Assembly (NCBI RefSeq): GCF_049445795.1
Contig: NZ_JBMSDT010000008.1
Location: 248,001 to 312,000 of the forward strand
Direction: 5' to 3'
Length of the DNA stretch: 64,000 nt
From: Larkinella sp049445795
Lineage (GTDB): Bacteria; Bacteroidota; Bacteroidia; Cytophagales; Spirosomataceae
Shown: piece after piece, positions 24,229-33,053 of the stretch
Layout: each line of letters begins with the position of its first letter
Numbering within the stretch: the first letter of the stretch is position 1
Notes under the pieces: model-generated
Database searches by the model: none
The model's input: the letters and a program-made list of their open reading frames with translations, nothing else
Told to the model about the DNA's origin: nothing
Program-made: the position numbers and the translations under genes

Positions 24229-27080
24229 TAAAAACTAATCTGAATACCACCCAGGAACATCCGCGACTGGGGTTGCTGCGCTACGTCGATGCCTTCGGCA
24301 ACCGGCAGATTGCTCGCAAACTCAGGATCAAAACCGGTATACTTCGTTTTAGTAAACAGGTTCTGGGCCCCCACATAGACACGGAAGCGACTGGCCCCAA
24401 AAGTCGAAGTCAGGGTTTCCGGAAGCGTGTAACCGATTTGGACCATCTTCAGGCGGAAATAACTACCATCCTCAACAAACCGGTCCGACGGGCGGAAATT
24501 CCGGGTTCCGGACGCATCGGTGCGGGGATTGGTGGTCGAGGGATTCTGGCGCGTCCAGCGGCCAAGCACCTCGGTTCCGGCGTTGTAGCGCCCCAGGTAC
24601 CCATTCAGCCAGTAGGCCGTTGCATTGTACAGTTCGTGCCCGGAAGCGCCCTGAAGCAAGACCGACAGATCGAAGCCCAGCGCACTCACCGAGCCCGAAA
24701 AGCCGTAGTAAAACGTCGGCACGGGGCTGCCCAGAAACGTTTTGTCCTCGTCGGTAATTTTACCGTCCTGGTTCAGATCGGCATACCGGATATCGCCCGG
24801 TTCGGTACCCGTCAGGCTCGGATTTTTGATGATTTCGTCGCGGTTTTGAAAAATGCCTTCCCGCCGAAAACCGTAGTAACTGCCAATCGGCTGGCCGATG
24901 GCCGTGGCCGTTACGGTTTCGCCCTGCACGGTTCCGTCGAAAACCGGCGTCGGGCGCTCCCCGAGCGAAACGACCTTGTTTTTCTGCCAACTGGCAAAAC
25001 CGGTTACGGAATACGTGATCAAGCCTGCGCGTTGACCGGCGGTCAGGCTCAGGTCGATTCCCGCGTTGTCCACCGTCCCGGCATTGGTCAACGGAGCCGC
25101 GGCACCCACCGATGCCGGTAAGGGCACCTCAACCAGCAAATCGGTTGTGCGTTTCCGGAAATAATCGAGCCGCACCGTTAGCAGGTTATCCAATACACCG
25201 AGGTCCAGCCCAATGTTACTCAGGGTCGTGGTTTCCCAATGAACACCCGGATTGGGTAACGTACTCGGATAAGCCCCCACGCCCAGGAACGAATTGGTCG
25301 GGCCAAAGGGATAGTTATAATTTTGGGCAATCAGCGAAGCATACTGAAAATCACCGACATTGTCGTTGCCGGTTCTCCCCCACCCGATCCGCAGTTTCGC
25401 TGTGCTTAAGTACGGTACCGACTCAAAAAAAGATTCTTTGTTTAGGTACCAGGCCGCCCCAACCGATGGGAATAGGCCAAACCGGTTACCCGGCCCAAAC
25501 CGGGACGAACCGTCGCGCCGAACGGCGGCCGTCAGCCAGTACTTCTGATTGTAGTTGTACGACAGTTGGCCGAGCAAACTTACGATCCGGTAAAAACCGT
25601 ACGTTCCGCCAACCGTGCGGTTGCGCGATGATTGCCCTGCCGACAACGCCCGAATGTCATTGCCGGGCAGATCGCCAGTCGACGCCAGCACGTCGTCAGT
25701 CCGGTAGGTCTGGCGACTTCCGGCCAGCAAAACCGTCAGCGCGTGCGCGTTCTGCGTGTAGGTGTAACTCAACTGGTGGTGCAGCAGGGTATTGTACCCG
25801 GTTTGCTTCGAACGAGCTAGCGACGCCGTTGGGTTGATGTTGTACTCGCCCATGTTAAAGGCGGGCATAGAATACGCCCGGTCGAAATTCCGGAGGTCGA
25901 AGCCGAAGGTTGCTCGGTAGGTCAGGTTGTCGAGGATAGTCCATTCGCCGTACAGATCCCCGATCAGGTTCAGGTACGTTCGCCGGTCGTTGGTGAGGTT
26001 CGACAGTCCAATGGGATTGAGCGCGTCGTTATTCGCATCCAAATAAGTTGTCCCGTTGTAACCGCCGAGCAGTTTTGGATTAGTAATACTTAGATAAGGA
26101 GCGCTTCGTAAGGCCTGTTCGATGGGCGTCCGGCCACCGGTTCCGTCGTTGGCGTGCTGCACCTGTTGGCTGACACTCAGGTTCTGGCCCACCTTTACGT
26201 TATCAAGTAGATCAAATTCCGTGTTAAGCCGCAACGACAGCCGTTCCAGATCCGATGCCAGAATGACACCGTCCTGTTTGAAGTAATCGACACCCAGCCG
26301 ATACCGGGCCGACTCGGTTCCACCCGACACCGACACGTTGGCATTCCGCACCGGTGCAGGCCGGAACAAGGCCCCGAGCCAGTCGGTGTTGGTCCGCAAC
26401 AAGGTATCCAGCGAGAGTTGGTTGGTCAGTTTGAACGCCGGAATTAGCCCCCCATTCGAACGGCTGTCGTTGATAAAGTCGATGTACTGCCGGGTATTGA
26501 GCAATTGCGGTTGTTGCGTAATGCGCTGCACGCCGGTATAAAAACCGGCCGTAACCCGCGGCCGACCGAGGGTGCCTTTTTTGGTCGTGATCTGAATGAC
26601 TCCGTTAGCAGCCCGCATGCCGTAGACGCCGGTGGCCGTCGCATCTTTCAGCACTTCGACCGTTTCAATATCCTGCGGAGCCAGCCAGTTGAGGTTATCC
26701 GAATGTCCGATAATCATCCCATCCACCACCACCAGCGGGCTGGTATCGCCAAACCGGCCCGGCCCATGAATCTGAAGGGTAGCTGCCCCGCCGGGTTCGC
26801 CGGAATTGGCCCGGACGAACAGGCCCGCAACTTGCCCCTGCAACGCCTGTAATACATTCCCGGTAACGATCCGATTGAGGCTTTCACCAGACACGGAATC
26901 CGTGGAGCTAGTATGCTGATGAGCCGTTAATCGGCCGTTTCGAATCGAAAGAGAATCACCGGGGTCAGCGGCCCGGCTGGAAAAGTGGGCAGGTAAAGCT
27001 AGGGTTAAGGAGATAATTAATAGCTTTTTAGGTGTTTTCCAGAACGTTGAAGAACACCGTAGAAGCGGTGGGTGTAGCAT
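24228..27080 (-). CDS. SusC/RagA-family TonB-linked outer-membrane transporter
   Basis: 950 residues. After an N-terminal extension and signal sequence (KKLLIISLTLALPAHFSSRA) the plug begins almost at once: LQALQGQVAGLFVRANSGEP, PLVVVDGMIIGHSDN, then TVEVLKDATATGVYGMRAAN and GVIQITTKKG. The barrel closes with a C-terminal GGIQISF-type strand. The carboxypeptidase-like domain that usually precedes the SusC plug is missing; only about 40 low-complexity residues remain. The protein imports an unknown oligomer with SusD. No anti-sigma or sigma gene is next to it. Confidence 0.95.
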   Translation of the reverse strand: MLHPPLLRCSSTFWKTPKKLLIISLTLALPAHFSSRAADPGDSLSIRNGRLTAHQHTSSTDSVSGESLNRIVTGNVLQALQGQVAGLFVRANSGEPGGAATLQIHGPGRFGDTSPLVVVDGMIIGHSDNLNWLAPQDIETVEVLKDATATGVYGMRAANGVIQITTKKGTLGRPRVTAGFYTGVQRITQQPQLLNTRQYIDFINDSRSNGGLIPAFKLTNQLSLDTLLRTNTDWLGALFRPAPVRNANVSVSGGTESARYRLGVDYFKQDGVILASDLERLSLRLNTEFDLLDNVKVGQNLSVSQQVQHANDGTGGRTPIEQALRSAPYLSITNPKLLGGYNGTTYLDANNDALNPIGLSNLTNDRRTYLNLIGDLYGEWTILDNLTYRATFGFDLRNFDRAYSMPAFNMGEYNINPTASLARSKQTGYNTLLHHQLSYTYTQNAHALTVLLAGSRQTYRTDDVLASTGDLPGNDIRALSAGQSSRNRTVGGTYGFYRIVSLLGQLSYNYNQKYWLTAAVRRDGSSRFGPGNRFGLFPSVGAAWYLNKESFFESVPYLSTAKLRIGWGRTGNDNVGDFQYASLIAQNYNYPFGPTNSFLGVGAYPSTLPNPGVHWETTTLSNIGLDLGVLDNLLTVRLDYFRKRTTDLLVEVPLPASVGAAAPLTNAGTVDNAGIDLSLTAGQRAGLITYSVTGFASWQKNKVVSLGERPTPVFDGTVQGETVTATAIGQPIGSYYGFRREGIFQNRDEIIKNPSLTGTEPGDIRYADLNQDGKITDEDKTFLGSPVPTFYYGFSGSVSALGFDLSVLLQGASGHELYNATAYWLNGYLGRYNAGTEVLGRWTRQNPSTTNPRTDASGTRNFRPSDRFVEDGSYFRLKMVQIGYTLPETLTSTFGASRFRVYVGAQNLFTKTKYTGFDPEFASNLPVAEGIDVAQQPQSRMFLGGIQISF

Positions 27081-27109
27081 ACCTGAAGCGGGTTAGAGAA
27101 GGTAATGTC

Positions 27110-27117
27110 GAAAGATA
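27110..27117 (-). promoter_or_regulatory. Possible -7 element of the susC promoter
   Basis: On the minus strand TATCTTTC matches TAnnTTTG at seven of eight positions, about 30 bases before the susC ATG. A TTG lies 16 bases further upstream. Confidence 0.35.
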
Positions 27118-27151
27118 ATTAACTCAATCGTAACAAGAATAGTACCAACCC

Positions 27152-27193
27152 AAAAAATAAAAAAGCCTGAACGATCGCTTTGATCGTTCAGGC
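27152..27193 (-). terminator. Rho-independent terminator behind the UDP-xylose synthase gene
   Basis: GCCTGAACGATC and GATCGTTCAGGC form a perfect 12-base-pair stem with a five-base loop. On the minus strand it is followed by a tract of T interrupted by a single A. It therefore ends the leftward ugd/UXS transcript and separates it from susC. Confidence 0.85.
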
Positions 27194-27219
27194 ACAGGAA
27201 ATTTTTGCCGTACCCGTCA

Positions 27220-27301
27220 CGTACCCACGGACTTTAGTCCGTGTGGGTTAATATAGACTTCTGGATCCATTGACTCACACGGACTAAAGTCCGTGGGTAC
27301 G
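27220..27301. repeat. 26-base perfect inverted repeat (ACCCACGGACTTTAGTCC)
   Basis: Positions 27220-27245 and 27276-27301 are exact reverse complements. Each arm also holds its own dyad, CGGACT-TT-AGTCCG, so a cruciform or two smaller hairpins are possible. It begins 10 bases after the UXS stop codon on the leftward transcript. Confidence 0.9.
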
Positions 27302-27311
27302 TACATGTCGG

Positions 27312-28292
27312 TTATTTCTTGACGAAATCCCGGTGGTAAGCGGCTTTGTACAGCTCTTCTTCCGGCAGACTCTTGAAATAGTCGTACGTAATCCGCAGCC
27401 CTTCCTCCCGCGACACCCTGGGTTCCCAGCCCAAAATCTCTTTTGCCCGCGTGATGTCCGGACGGCGTTGCTTCGGATCGTCGGTTGGCAGCGGTTTGGT
27501 GATGAGCTTCTGTTGTGTTCCGGTCAGTTTGATGATTTCTTCGCCAAATTCCCGGATGGTAATTTCCCCCGGATTTCCGATGTTGACCGGATACGGGTAA
27601 TCACTCAGCAGCAAGCGGTAGATCCCTTCGATCAGGTCGTCGACGTAGCAGAACGAGCGCGTCTGGCTGCCGTCGCCGAACACGGTCAGGTCTTCGCCCC
27701 GCAGCGCCTGGCCAATGAAGGCGGGCAACACCCGGCCGTCGTTGAGCCGCATGCGCGGGCCGTAGGTGTTGAAAATCCGTACGATCCGCGTTTCCAGTCC
27801 GTGATAGGTATGGTACGCCATCGTGATCGCTTCCTGAAACCGTTTGGCTTCGTCGTACACGCCACGCGGACCGACCGGGTTCACATTTCCCCAATAGTCT
27901 TCGTTCTGCGGATGCACCGCCGGATCACCGTAGACTTCCGAGGTCGAAGCAATCAGCACGCGGGCATTTTTTACCCGCGCCAGGCCGAGGCAATTATGAA
28001 TTCCCAGCGAACCGACTTTCAGCGTCTGAATCGGGATTTTCAGGTAATCGATGGGGCTGGCGGGTGACGCGAAGTGCAGGATATAATGCAGTTCGCCCGG
28101 CACATGAATGAACTTCGAAACATCGTGGTGATAAAATTCGAAATTCGGCAAATGGAAAAGGTGTTCGATGTTGCGGATGTCACCCGTGATAAGGTTATCC
28201 ATCGCAATCACATGGTAGCCTTCCTTGATGAACCGGTCGCAGAGGTGCGAACCCAGAAAACCAGCGCCACCCGTAATCAGTACGCGTTTCAT
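27312..28292 (-). CDS. UDP-glucuronate decarboxylase (UDP-xylose synthase), SDR family
   Basis: 326 residues. It oxidises UDP-glucuronate at C4, decarboxylates it and reduces it to UDP-xylose. The Rossmann motif GGAGFLGSHL is at 8-17, the STSEVYGDP segment supplies the catalytic Ser/Thr and Glu, and YDEAKR gives the Tyr146-Lys150 pair. The sequence GPRGVYDEAKRFQEA and the later FNTYGPRMRLNDGRV are characteristic of UXS rather than dTDP-glucose dehydratases. It lies directly downstream of UDP-glucose dehydrogenase, and the two give UDP-xylose for surface polysaccharide. Confidence 0.93.
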   Translation of the reverse strand: MKRVLITGGAGFLGSHLCDRFIKEGYHVIAMDNLITGDIRNIEHLFHLPNFEFYHHDVSKFIHVPGELHYILHFASPASPIDYLKIPIQTLKVGSLGIHNCLGLARVKNARVLIASTSEVYGDPAVHPQNEDYWGNVNPVGPRGVYDEAKRFQEAITMAYHTYHGLETRIVRIFNTYGPRMRLNDGRVLPAFIGQALRGEDLTVFGDGSQTRSFCYVDDLIEGIYRLLLSDYPYPVNIGNPGEITIREFGEEIIKLTGTQQKLITKPLPTDDPKQRRPDITRAKEILGWEPRVSREEGLRITYDYFKSLPEEELYKAAYHRDFVKK

Positions 28293-28303
28293 AGAGCGTG
28301 TTT

Positions 28304-28387
28304 CAGTTTTTAGTTTAGCGTCTATAGTTGAACAGAATGCTGGAATTCAGCAACTTGCTACCCGGCATAAACAGAAACTATAAACTG
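28304..28387. repeat. Imperfect inverted repeat (CAGTTTATAGTTT type)
   Basis: CAGTTTTTAGTTT (28304-28316) faces AAACTATAAACTG (28375-28387) with one mismatch. A GCTGGAATTCAGC mini-hairpin and TATAGTT words lie inside. It fills the gap between ugd and the UDP-xylose synthase gene. Confidence 0.65.
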
Positions 28388-28421
28388 ATTTTACAAAAAT
28401 AGGTAAAGTAACAAATTTGAA

Positions 28422-29753
28422 TCAGGCATTTTGCGGCACTTCCGGCCGAATGGTTTCACGGCCAATGCTGTAATACGTATACCCAACTTCCTTCATCTGG
28501 TCGAGTTCGTACACGTTTCGGCCGTCGAAAATTACCTTATTTTTCAATAGCAAATTCATTTTGGCAAAATCCGGAGTCCGGAACAGCGGCCACTCGGTCA
28601 TGATCACGAGCGCGTCGGCATCGTCCAGGGCCGCATACGAGGTGTGTGCATACGTGATCTGGTTGCCCAGAATGTTCCGCACATTTTCCATCGCTTCCGG
28701 ATCGTAAACCGTTACCCTGGCTCCGGCTTCCAGCAGGGCCCGAATGTTTTCGAGGGCCGGAGCCTCCCGGATGTCGTCCGTATACGGCTTGAAAGCCAGC
28801 CCCCACACGGCGATGGTTTTGCCCTTCAAATCACCATTAAAATGGCGTTGAATCATGGGTAGCAACTTGCTTTTTTGCTGAGCGTTGACGTCCATCACCG
28901 ACTTCAGAATCTTGAAATCGTAGTCGTAATCGGACGAGGTTTTGGCCAGCGCCTGCACATCTTTCGGGAAGCAGCTTCCGCCGTAGCCAATTCCGGCAAA
29001 CAAAAACCGCTTACCAATCCGGCTGTCGGTGCCAATACCCTTCCGAATATCATCGACGTTGGCCCCCACTTTCTCGCACAGGTTGGCTATCTCGTTCATG
29101 AACGAAATCTTCACCGCCAGAAACGCATTGGCCGCATACTTGGTCATTTCGGCCGAGCGCTCGTCCATAAAGACCACCGGGTTGCCCTGCCGCACCAATG
29201 GAGCATACAATTTGTTCAAAACCGTCTTGGCTTTCTCGGATTTTGTACCGATCACGACGCGATCCGGTTTCATGAAATCTTCGACGGCTACCCCTTCGCG
29301 CAGAAATTCCGGATTCGAGACTACATCAAAATCAATGTTGGTGCCTCGAGAAATATGCAGCCAGACCTTTTCCGCCGTTCCGACCGGCACGGTGCTTTTA
29401 TCGACAACCACGGCATAGTGCTTCAGCAACGGCCCCAGATCGTCGGCGACTTTCAGGATATATTTCAAATCAGCCGAACCGTCTTCACCAGGCGGAGTTG
29501 GCAGAGCCAAAAAAATAACCTCCGCTCCTTCAATCCCTTCGGCCAGGTTGGTCGTAAATTTCAGACGACCTTCGGCGGTGTTGCGGTTGAACAAGACGTC
29601 TAGCCCCGGTTCGTAAATTGGAATAATGCCGTTGTTCAGTTTCTCAACTTTCCGTTCGTCGATGTCCACACAGACAACCTGATTTCCGGTTTCAGCAAAG
29701 CACGTACCGGTCACAAGTCCGACGTATCCGGTCCCAATAACAGCTAATTTCAT
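28422..29753 (-). CDS. ugd: UDP-glucose 6-dehydrogenase
   Basis: 443 residues. It oxidises UDP-glucose twice with NAD to UDP-glucuronate. The nucleotide-binding GTGYVG is at 7-12, DKSTVPVGT is near 118-126, EFLREG is near 149-154, and the catalytic Cys 261 sits in GGSCFPKD. The C-terminal UDP-binding domain starts near KTIAVWGLAFKPYTDDIREA. Its product feeds the next gene, UDP-xylose synthase. A strong promoter at 29834-29862 lies about 80 bases upstream of the ATG. Confidence 0.96.
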   Translation of the reverse strand: MKLAVIGTGYVGLVTGTCFAETGNQVVCVDIDERKVEKLNNGIIPIYEPGLDVLFNRNTAEGRLKFTTNLAEGIEGAEVIFLALPTPPGEDGSADLKYILKVADDLGPLLKHYAVVVDKSTVPVGTAEKVWLHISRGTNIDFDVVSNPEFLREGVAVEDFMKPDRVVIGTKSEKAKTVLNKLYAPLVRQGNPVVFMDERSAEMTKYAANAFLAVKISFMNEIANLCEKVGANVDDIRKGIGTDSRIGKRFLFAGIGYGGSCFPKDVQALAKTSSDYDYDFKILKSVMDVNAQQKSKLLPMIQRHFNGDLKGKTIAVWGLAFKPYTDDIREAPALENIRALLEAGARVTVYDPEAMENVRNILGNQITYAHTSYAALDDADALVIMTEWPLFRTPDFAKMNLLLKNKVIFDGRNVYELDQMKEVGYTYYSIGRETIRPEVPQNA

Positions 29754-29833
29754 AGGAAGTAATGGATTGATTCAATATGATAGAGGCAGGCAGGCATCTG
29801 ATTTGTACTTTTTATATAGATCCCTACTGCGCA

Positions 29834-29862
29834 CAAAAATAGATTTTTTTACGTAATTCCAA
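29834..29862 (-). promoter_or_regulatory. Promoter of the ugd-UXS operon
   Basis: On the minus strand TTGG (-33), an 18-base spacer and TATTTTTG (-7) match the Bacteroidota promoter well. It is one of the two most complete promoters seen in this window. Confidence 0.7.
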
Positions 29863-29945
29863 TCGACCTCGCCAAAATTTGTGATTCAAAGGCAATCGGA
29901 AGGCACCTTAGCTAATCTGGACGGCAGACTTGTCCAGCACGAATA

Positions 29946-30010
29946 TTCGCTAAATAATTGGCAAAGACGCATTTCGCGTCATTTCGACAATTATTTGAGT
30001 CTTCAGCGAA
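29946..30010. other. Nested hairpin in the ugd/acyl-CoA dehydrogenase gap
   Basis: Three nested pairings occur: TTCGCT with AGCGAA, AAATAATTG with CAATTATTT, and inner GACGC-ATTTC-GCGTC. It sits 50 bases before the acyl-CoA dehydrogenase ATG in the 309-base divergent gap. The rest of that gap (29754-30062) holds the ugd promoter and nothing else I recognise. It could be a 5' leader structure or an operator region. Confidence 0.55.
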
Positions 30011-30062
30011 ATCTTAGTATATTATAGAAAATTCACGGAGAACTGAGAAAAAAGACCACACA

Positions 30063-31220
30063 ATGTTAACTTCAGAAATTGTAGAAAACCAAGCAGAAGA
30101 CATAGCTCACCTGATCACTCAGACGGTCCGGGATTTTGCCGTTCGGCAAATAGCCCCACACGTACGGGAATGGGATGAAGCACAATATTTTCCCCTTGAA
30201 ACCATGCGCCAGCTCGGCGAACTGGGTTTACTGGGAATCCTGGTACCCGAGAAATTTGGCGGAGCGGGTTTAAATTACCGGGCCTACGTTGGCGCAATTG
30301 TCGAGCTGGCTAAAGTCGATGGTGCGATCGGGCTTTCGATGGCAGCCCACAACTCGCTCTGTACCAACCACATTCTTACGTTTGGCAAAGAAGAGCAAAA
30401 GCAGCGCTATTTGCCCAAACTGGCCACCGGCGAATGGATTGGGGCCTGGGGGCTGACCGAGCCCAATACCGGTTCCGACGCCGGAAACATGCGGACGGTT
30501 GCCGTGCGGAACGGTGACGACTGGGTGCTGAACGGGGCCAAGAATTTCATCACCCACGGCAAGAGTGGCCATGTGGCCGTGGTCATTGCCCGGACCGGCG
30601 AACCCAATACGTCCCGCAACGCGACGGCTTTCGTTGTTGAGCGCGGAACACCCGGTTTTTCGGCCGGAAAAAAAGAAGATAAACTCGGCATGCGGGCGTC
30701 GGAAACTGCCGAAATGATTTTCCAGGATTGCCGCATTCCCGACAGCCAGCGGCTGGGCGAGGTGGGCGACGGTTTCGTTCAGTCGCTGAAAATCCTGGAC
30801 GGTGGCCGGATTTCGATTGCGGCCCTGAGCCTGGGCATCGCGATGGGCGCTTACGAACACGCCCTCCGCTACGCCCAGGAGCGCCAACAGTTCGGCCAGT
30901 CGATTGCCCGGTTTCAGGCTATTGCGTTCAAATTGGCGGATCTGGCCACTTCCATTGAAGCCGCCAAACTACTGACCTACCAGGCCGCCGACCTAAAAGA
31001 TGCCGGAAAACCGGTCACGAAAGAATCGGCGATGGCGAAGCTTTATGCCTCGGAAGTGGCCGTTAAAGCCGCCGACGAAGCCGTCCAGATTTTTGGTGGT
31101 TACGGGTATACAAAAGATTTTCCGGTCGAGAAACATTACCGCGACGCCAAACTCTGCACCATCGGCGAAGGTACGAGCGAGATTCAGCGACTGGTCATTT
31201 CGCGCTTGCTACTTCAATAA
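30063..31220 (+). CDS. Acyl-CoA dehydrogenase
   Basis: 385 residues, the usual length for the short/medium-chain type. It is an FAD enzyme that oxidises acyl-CoA to enoyl-CoA and passes electrons to ETF. WGLTEPNTGSDAGNM and VLNGAKNFITHG form the FAD/substrate domain, YAQERQQFGQSIARFQ and QIFGGYGYTKDFPVE the C-terminal four-helix bundle. The catalytic base is Glu 369 in TIGEGTSEIQRL. This Glu position is that of butyryl/medium-chain enzymes, not isovaleryl-CoA dehydrogenase. It is not obviously in an operon with other beta-oxidation genes. Confidence 0.94.
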   Translation: MLTSEIVENQAEDIAHLITQTVRDFAVRQIAPHVREWDEAQYFPLETMRQLGELGLLGILVPEKFGGAGLNYRAYVGAIVELAKVDGAIGLSMAAHNSLCTNHILTFGKEEQKQRYLPKLATGEWIGAWGLTEPNTGSDAGNMRTVAVRNGDDWVLNGAKNFITHGKSGHVAVVIARTGEPNTSRNATAFVVERGTPGFSAGKKEDKLGMRASETAEMIFQDCRIPDSQRLGEVGDGFVQSLKILDGGRISIAALSLGIAMGAYEHALRYAQERQQFGQSIARFQAIAFKLADLATSIEAAKLLTYQAADLKDAGKPVTKESAMAKLYASEVAVKAADEAVQIFGGYGYTKDFPVEKHYRDAKLCTIGEGTSEIQRLVISRLLLQ

Positions 31221-31446
31221 AGGAATTGTAGGATGGAAAAATGGCTGCCTTTTATGGATTTTATTTCGTAGTAGGTCTGAATCAACAGCGGGTTCTTTGA
31301 TGCTGCGTCGCTGGGTGGCCGCTGGTTTTCATCCACCCCGGCAACCTTTCATTGACGTTTTTTTCTATCCATCCCGATGCCCTTTGAGGTATCAAGCCAT
31401 TTCAACGACCTTTACCCCATCGTATTCACTTAACCTTCAGATCTTT

Positions 31447-32364
31447 ATGGGATATGTTTTTCTTACGCTCGCTTTTTTGGCCCTGGTGGTTGTTTTTGCC
31501 ACGGTCAAAGTCGTTCCGCAGCAAACCGCCTACGTAGTCGAACGGCTGGGTAAGTTTTACGCCGTGCTGCAACCGGGCATTACCTTTATTATTCCGTTTT
31601 TCGACCGCGTTTCCTATAAACATAGCCTGAAAGAAACCGCCCTGGATATTCCTGAACAGATTTGCATCACGCGCGACAACGTGCAGGTCCGCGTCGACGG
31701 GGTGATTTTCATCCAGATCATTGACCCGATGAAGGCATCGTACGGCATCAATGACTACCGGTTTGCCGTCAGTCAGTTGTCGCAAACCACGATGCGGAGC
31801 GAAATGGGAAAAATCGAACTCGACAAAACCTTCGAGGAACGCACCACAATCAACCAGGCCGTTGTTCACGCTATCGACGAAGCCGCTATTGGCTGGGGTG
31901 TCAAGGTGTTACGGTATGAAATCAAGAACATTACGCCCCCGCAGACGGTTTTGAACGCGATGGAAAAGCAGATGCAGGCTGAACGTGAAAAGCGGGCCGT
32001 CATTCTGGAATCGGAGGGACAGAAACAATCGTCGATCAACATTGCCGAGGGTCAGAAGCAGAAGGTTGTGCTGGAGTCGGAAGGCTTGCGGCTACGGCAG
32101 ATCAACGAAGCCGCTGGTCAGGCCGAAGCCATCAAGTCCATCGCTGACGCTACGGCTGAAAGCATCCGGAAAATCGCCCTGGCCATTCAGGAAGACGGCG
32201 GCATGAATGCGGTTCAGTTGCGGGTGGCCGAGCAGGTGGTCAATCAGTTTGGCAATCTGGCCAGGACCAACAACACCCTGATTCTGCCCGCCAACTTCGG
32301 CGATTTATCTTCCATCATCTCAACGGCGATGACGGTGGTGAAGCAGCAGGAGAAGACGAGTTAA
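31447..32364 (+). CDS. SPFH/stomatin-like membrane protein (QmcA type)
   Basis: 305 residues from the ATG at 31447. The open frame runs 149 codons further upstream into the acyl-CoA dehydrogenase gene but is not protein-like there. There is one N-terminal membrane helix (GYVFLTLAFLALVVVFATV), then the SPFH domain (VPQQTAYVVERLGKF to ERTTINQAVVHAIDEAA). A long Glu/Lys/Gln-rich coiled coil follows (KQMQAEREKRAVILESEGQK). Such proteins form ring cages around membrane proteases. NfeD follows in the same direction, the standard partner, with a G+C-rich repeat between. Confidence 0.9.
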   Translation: MGYVFLTLAFLALVVVFATVKVVPQQTAYVVERLGKFYAVLQPGITFIIPFFDRVSYKHSLKETALDIPEQICITRDNVQVRVDGVIFIQIIDPMKASYGINDYRFAVSQLSQTTMRSEMGKIELDKTFEERTTINQAVVHAIDEAAIGWGVKVLRYEIKNITPPQTVLNAMEKQMQAEREKRAVILESEGQKQSSINIAEGQKQKVVLESEGLRLRQINEAAGQAEAIKSIADATAESIRKIALAIQEDGGMNAVQLRVAEQVVNQFGNLARTNNTLILPANFGDLSSIISTAMTVVKQQEKTS

Positions 32365-32430
32365 GTGGGTCGGTTTACGGTTGTCGCCAGTAGCTGACAC
32401 CCGCCATCCATTGTCGACGATCCTATACCT

Positions 32431-32599
32431 TGGGCCGGGGTCTGGTCACTGCCCCGGGCACGACCCCAACCCGGTAGCTGTCCCAACCCCGGATTGCATC
32501 CGGGGTTATCCATCGTCAACCCCTCACGGGGTTGGTGGTGCCGTGGCTGGGGTTGGGGTAAATCTATCTTTAAACGTTGAACCTTAAACGTTAAACCCT
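32431..32599. repeat. G+C-rich hairpin cluster between the stomatin and NfeD genes
   Basis: CCCCGGAT-TGC-ATCCGGGG (32487-32505) is a perfect hairpin, and AACCCC-TCAC-GGGGTT follows. GACCCCAACCC upstream faces GGGTTGGGGT downstream, so the whole block can fold on itself. The tail is TTTAAACGTTGAACC followed by TTAAACGTTAAACC, ending at the NfeD ATG. Confidence 0.75.
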
Positions 32600-32600
32600 T

Positions 32601-33047
32601 ATGACACTCCTTCAACTTTGGGCTATACTGGGCCTTTTGTTTCTGGTCGCTGAGTTGTTCAGCGTATCGTTTGTGTTTGCCTTTGTGAGCGTCGGAGCGC
32701 TGGTCACGGCGCTGCTCACCTGGGTTGGTGTGACACCAGAAGTCAGTGGTCAGTTGCTTTGCTTTTCGGTCGTCACGATCCTGAGCCTGGTGGTGGGTCG
32801 AAAACCGCTCCGGCGCTGGTTTGAAGCGAAAACCAAAAAGCAGGAATACACCGAATACATCGGCGACCGCGCTAACGTCACACAAACCATTCCGGCCCAC
32901 GGCGAAGGCCGGATTTTTTACCGGGGTACCGAGTGGATTGCGGTTTCCGAAACGGAAGAATCGATTTTAGCCGGAAAACCCGTCGTCATCCGGCGGATGG
33001 ATGGGATTCGGGCGGTGGTGGGTGTTGAAAAATTAGCGAATGCTTAA
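32601..33047 (+). CDS. NfeD-family membrane protein
   Basis: 148 residues. Two to three membrane segments (LWAILGLLFLVAELFSVSFV and a second hydrophobic block) precede a short C-terminal OB-fold domain (GDRANVTQTIPAHGEGRIFY, GTEWIAVSE, AGKPVVIRRMDGIRAVV). This is the short NfeD type without the protease domain. It pairs with stomatin-like proteins and is thought to bind them through the OB domain. It lies directly behind the SPFH gene. Confidence 0.9.
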   Translation: MTLLQLWAILGLLFLVAELFSVSFVFAFVSVGALVTALLTWVGVTPEVSGQLLCFSVVTILSLVVGRKPLRRWFEAKTKKQEYTEYIGDRANVTQTIPAHGEGRIFYRGTEWIAVSETEESILAGKPVVIRRMDGIRAVVGVEKLANA

Positions 33048-33053
33048 CTTTAA

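Noticed and set aside
24156..25121. Long plus-strand open frame opposite susC (321 codons)
   Set aside because: It is the antisense of the SusC barrel; the product is low-complexity and basic, and the SusC reading is unambiguous.
22619..27080. SusC/SusD as a complete polysaccharide utilisation locus
   Set aside because: No glycoside hydrolase, lyase, peptidase, sensor or sigma factor is next to the pair, so only the transporter is claimed.
28875..29603. Plus-strand open frame opposite ugd (242 codons)
   Set aside because: Antisense shadow; UDP-glucose dehydrogenase motifs are on the other strand.
31000..31446. 149-codon upstream extension of the stomatin-like frame
   Set aside because: It overlaps the acyl-CoA dehydrogenase gene out of frame and is Arg/Ser-rich; the membrane helix and SPFH domain start at the ATG at 31447.
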